NCBI GenBank assembly: GCA_946619805.1
Contig: CAMOMM010000063.1
Coordinates: 1-6,232, forward strand
Direction of reading: 5' to 3'
DNA: 6,232 nucleotides
Origin: an uncultured Bacillota bacterium
Lineage (GTDB): Bacteria; Bacillota_I; Bacilli_A; Erysipelotrichales; Erysipelotrichaceae
In this document: piece after piece, positions 5,834-6,232 of the stretch
How the letters are laid out: every line of letters starts with the position of its first letter
How positions within the stretch are numbered: position 1 is the first letter of the stretch
Position numbers and translations under genes: made by a program
The notes under the pieces: model-generated
Databases searched by the model: none
What the model was told of the DNA's origin: nothing
The model's input: only the letters and a program-made list of their open reading frames with translations

Positions 5834-5858
5834 ATTGTGATGACTGTTTCATCACAAT
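5834..5858. promoter_or_regulatory. Perfect 10-bp inverted repeat ahead of rdgB (candidate operator or 5' hairpin)
   Basis: Two perfect 10-bp arms, attgtgatga (5834-5843) and tcatcacaat (5849-5858), flank a 5-nt spacer. The repeat lies just downstream of a candidate -10 box and about 25 nt upstream of the rdgB ATG, where a repressor would block transcription or an RNA hairpin would form at the mRNA 5' end. No U-tract follows on the minus strand, so it is not a typical terminator. I do not recognise the motif as any known operator. Confidence 0.6.
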
Positions 5859-5862
5859 AGAT

Positions 5863-5868
5863 ATTCTA
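5863..5868 (-). promoter_or_regulatory. Candidate -10 box of the rdgB operon
   Basis: TAGAAT on the minus strand matches 5 of 6 bases of TATAAT and lies just past the rplT terminator. The best -35 (TTGAAG, part of the terminator stem) is only 14 nt away, which is too close for a standard sigma-A promoter. The call therefore rests on the -10 and its position. Transcription would begin near 5856, inside the inverted repeat. Confidence 0.35.
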
Positions 5869-5872
5869 CACT

Positions 5873-5911
5873 AAAAAAGAGACTTCAATGCATTAAATAC
5901 ATGTCAGTCTC
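5873..5911 (-). terminator. Rho-independent terminator after rplT
   Basis: Read on the minus strand, GAGACT (5906-5911) pairs with AGTCTC (5879-5884) across a 21-nt loop that can form a small ATG/CAT inner pairing. TTTTTT (5873-5878) follows directly. It begins 15 bp after the rplT stop codon and would end the usual infC-rpmI-rplT transcript. The long loop makes it only moderately strong, so some read-through into rdgB is possible. Confidence 0.7.
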
Positions 5912-5926
5912 ATTTTATTCTGATTA

Positions 5927-6232
5927 TTAAGCGTTCTTTTCCAGAGCCTTCTTGGCCTTGTCACAAAGTGTGCTGAAAGCCTTTGGATCGTGGATTGCCA
6001 GTTCAGATAACATCTTTCTGTTGATGTCGATCTTGGCTAACTTCAGACCATGAGTTAACAGTGAATAGTTAATATCATTGGTATGAGCAGCAGCATTGAT
6101 ACGGGCGATCCATAACTTTCTCATTTCACGCTTTAATGTTCTTCTGTCTCTGTAAGCATACTTTAATGAATGCATTACCTGTTCATGAGCTGTGCGGTAT
6201 AACGCATGCTTTGAACCGAAATAGCCCTTGGC
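5927..6232 (-). CDS. rplT: 50S ribosomal protein L20 (partial, N-terminus beyond right edge)
   Basis: L20 binds 23S rRNA early in assembly of the large subunit. The window holds 101 codons before the stop. They begin at AKGYFGSKH, which in full-length L20 starts near residue 21, so about 20 residues of the basic N-terminal extension are missing. Diagnostic stretches are AYRDRR in the middle, LWIARINAA soon after, and LAIHDPKAF near the C-terminus. The methionine at 6175 is internal and not the start, because the frame stays open and family-like to the window edge. In most Bacillota rplT is the last gene of infC-rpmI-rplT, and the terminator just downstream agrees with that. The infC leader, where L20 often autoregulates, would lie outside the window. 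Confidence 0.97.
   Translation of the reverse strand, partial: AKGYFGSKHALYRTAHEQVMHSLKYAYRDRRTLKREMRKLWIARINAAAHTNDINYSLLTHGLKLAKIDINRKMLSELAIHDPKAFSTLCDKAKKALEKNA

Noticed and set aside
5809..5835. Nine extra N-terminal residues for RdgB from ATG 5835
   Set aside because: That ATG falls inside the inverted repeat, lacks a ribosome binding site, and gives an N-terminus longer than the family; ATG 5808 fits better.
5834..5858. CRP/FNR-type site reading of the palindrome because it contains TGTGA and TCACA
   Set aside because: The half-sites are separated by 11 nt and not the 6 nt of a CRP site, so the resemblance is superficial.
1..6232. Mobile element, phage, CRISPR or defence system
   Set aside because: All genes are housekeeping or transporter genes in one direction with uniform style; there is no transposase, integrase, direct-repeat array, tRNA or composition break that I can see.

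Overview
The window reads as an ordinary chromosomal stretch of a Bacillota (Firmicutes) bacterium of intermediate GC. The evidence is the AAGGAG-type ribosome binding sites, hairpin-plus-U-tract terminators, and genes for a YitT/DUF2179 protein, a DUF1461 membrane protein and a YknXYZ-like transporter. The ribosomal protein L20 fragment looks like those of Erysipelotrichia, but that placement is an impression from memory and not a tested result. Every supported gene lies on the minus strand, so the window is described below from right to left.

Right edge (about 5.8-6.23 kb): the C-terminal five-sixths of rplT (ribosomal protein L20), ending in a hairpin/U-tract terminator. The 91-bp gap to the next gene also holds a candidate -10 box and a perfect 10-bp inverted repeat. 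This repeat looks like an operator or the 5'-end hairpin of the next transcript.

Middle right (4.05-5.81 kb): a tightly packed set of housekeeping genes. These are the RdgB/HAM1 XTP/dITP pyrophosphatase, a four-helix DUF1461 (TIGR01906-type) membrane protein, and the TrmL tRNA wobble 2'-O-methyltransferase. They overlap by 11-17 bp and 4 bp, so they are co-transcribed and probably translationally coupled.

Middle left (2.53-4.03 kb): a likely internal promoter (extended -10) opens a second unit. It contains a previously unlisted 57-residue single-span membrane protein, a RidA-family deaminase with an unusual four-cysteine C-terminal tail, and a YitT/DUF2179 membrane protein whose ATG overlaps the ridA stop codon. 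It closes with a strong terminator.

Left (1-2.46 kb): a three-gene tripartite ABC exporter of MacAB/YknXYZ type: a membrane-fusion-like adaptor, the ATPase, and the FtsX/MacB-type permease, which runs off the left edge. All three genes overlap, and the exported parts of adaptor and permease are rich in cysteine.

I found no mobile element, CRISPR array, tRNA or rRNA, and no intergenic stretch over 100 bp. Nothing here amounts to a clearly new system. The most distinctive points are the Cys-tailed RidA coupled to YitT and a small membrane protein, and the perfect palindrome ahead of rdgB.
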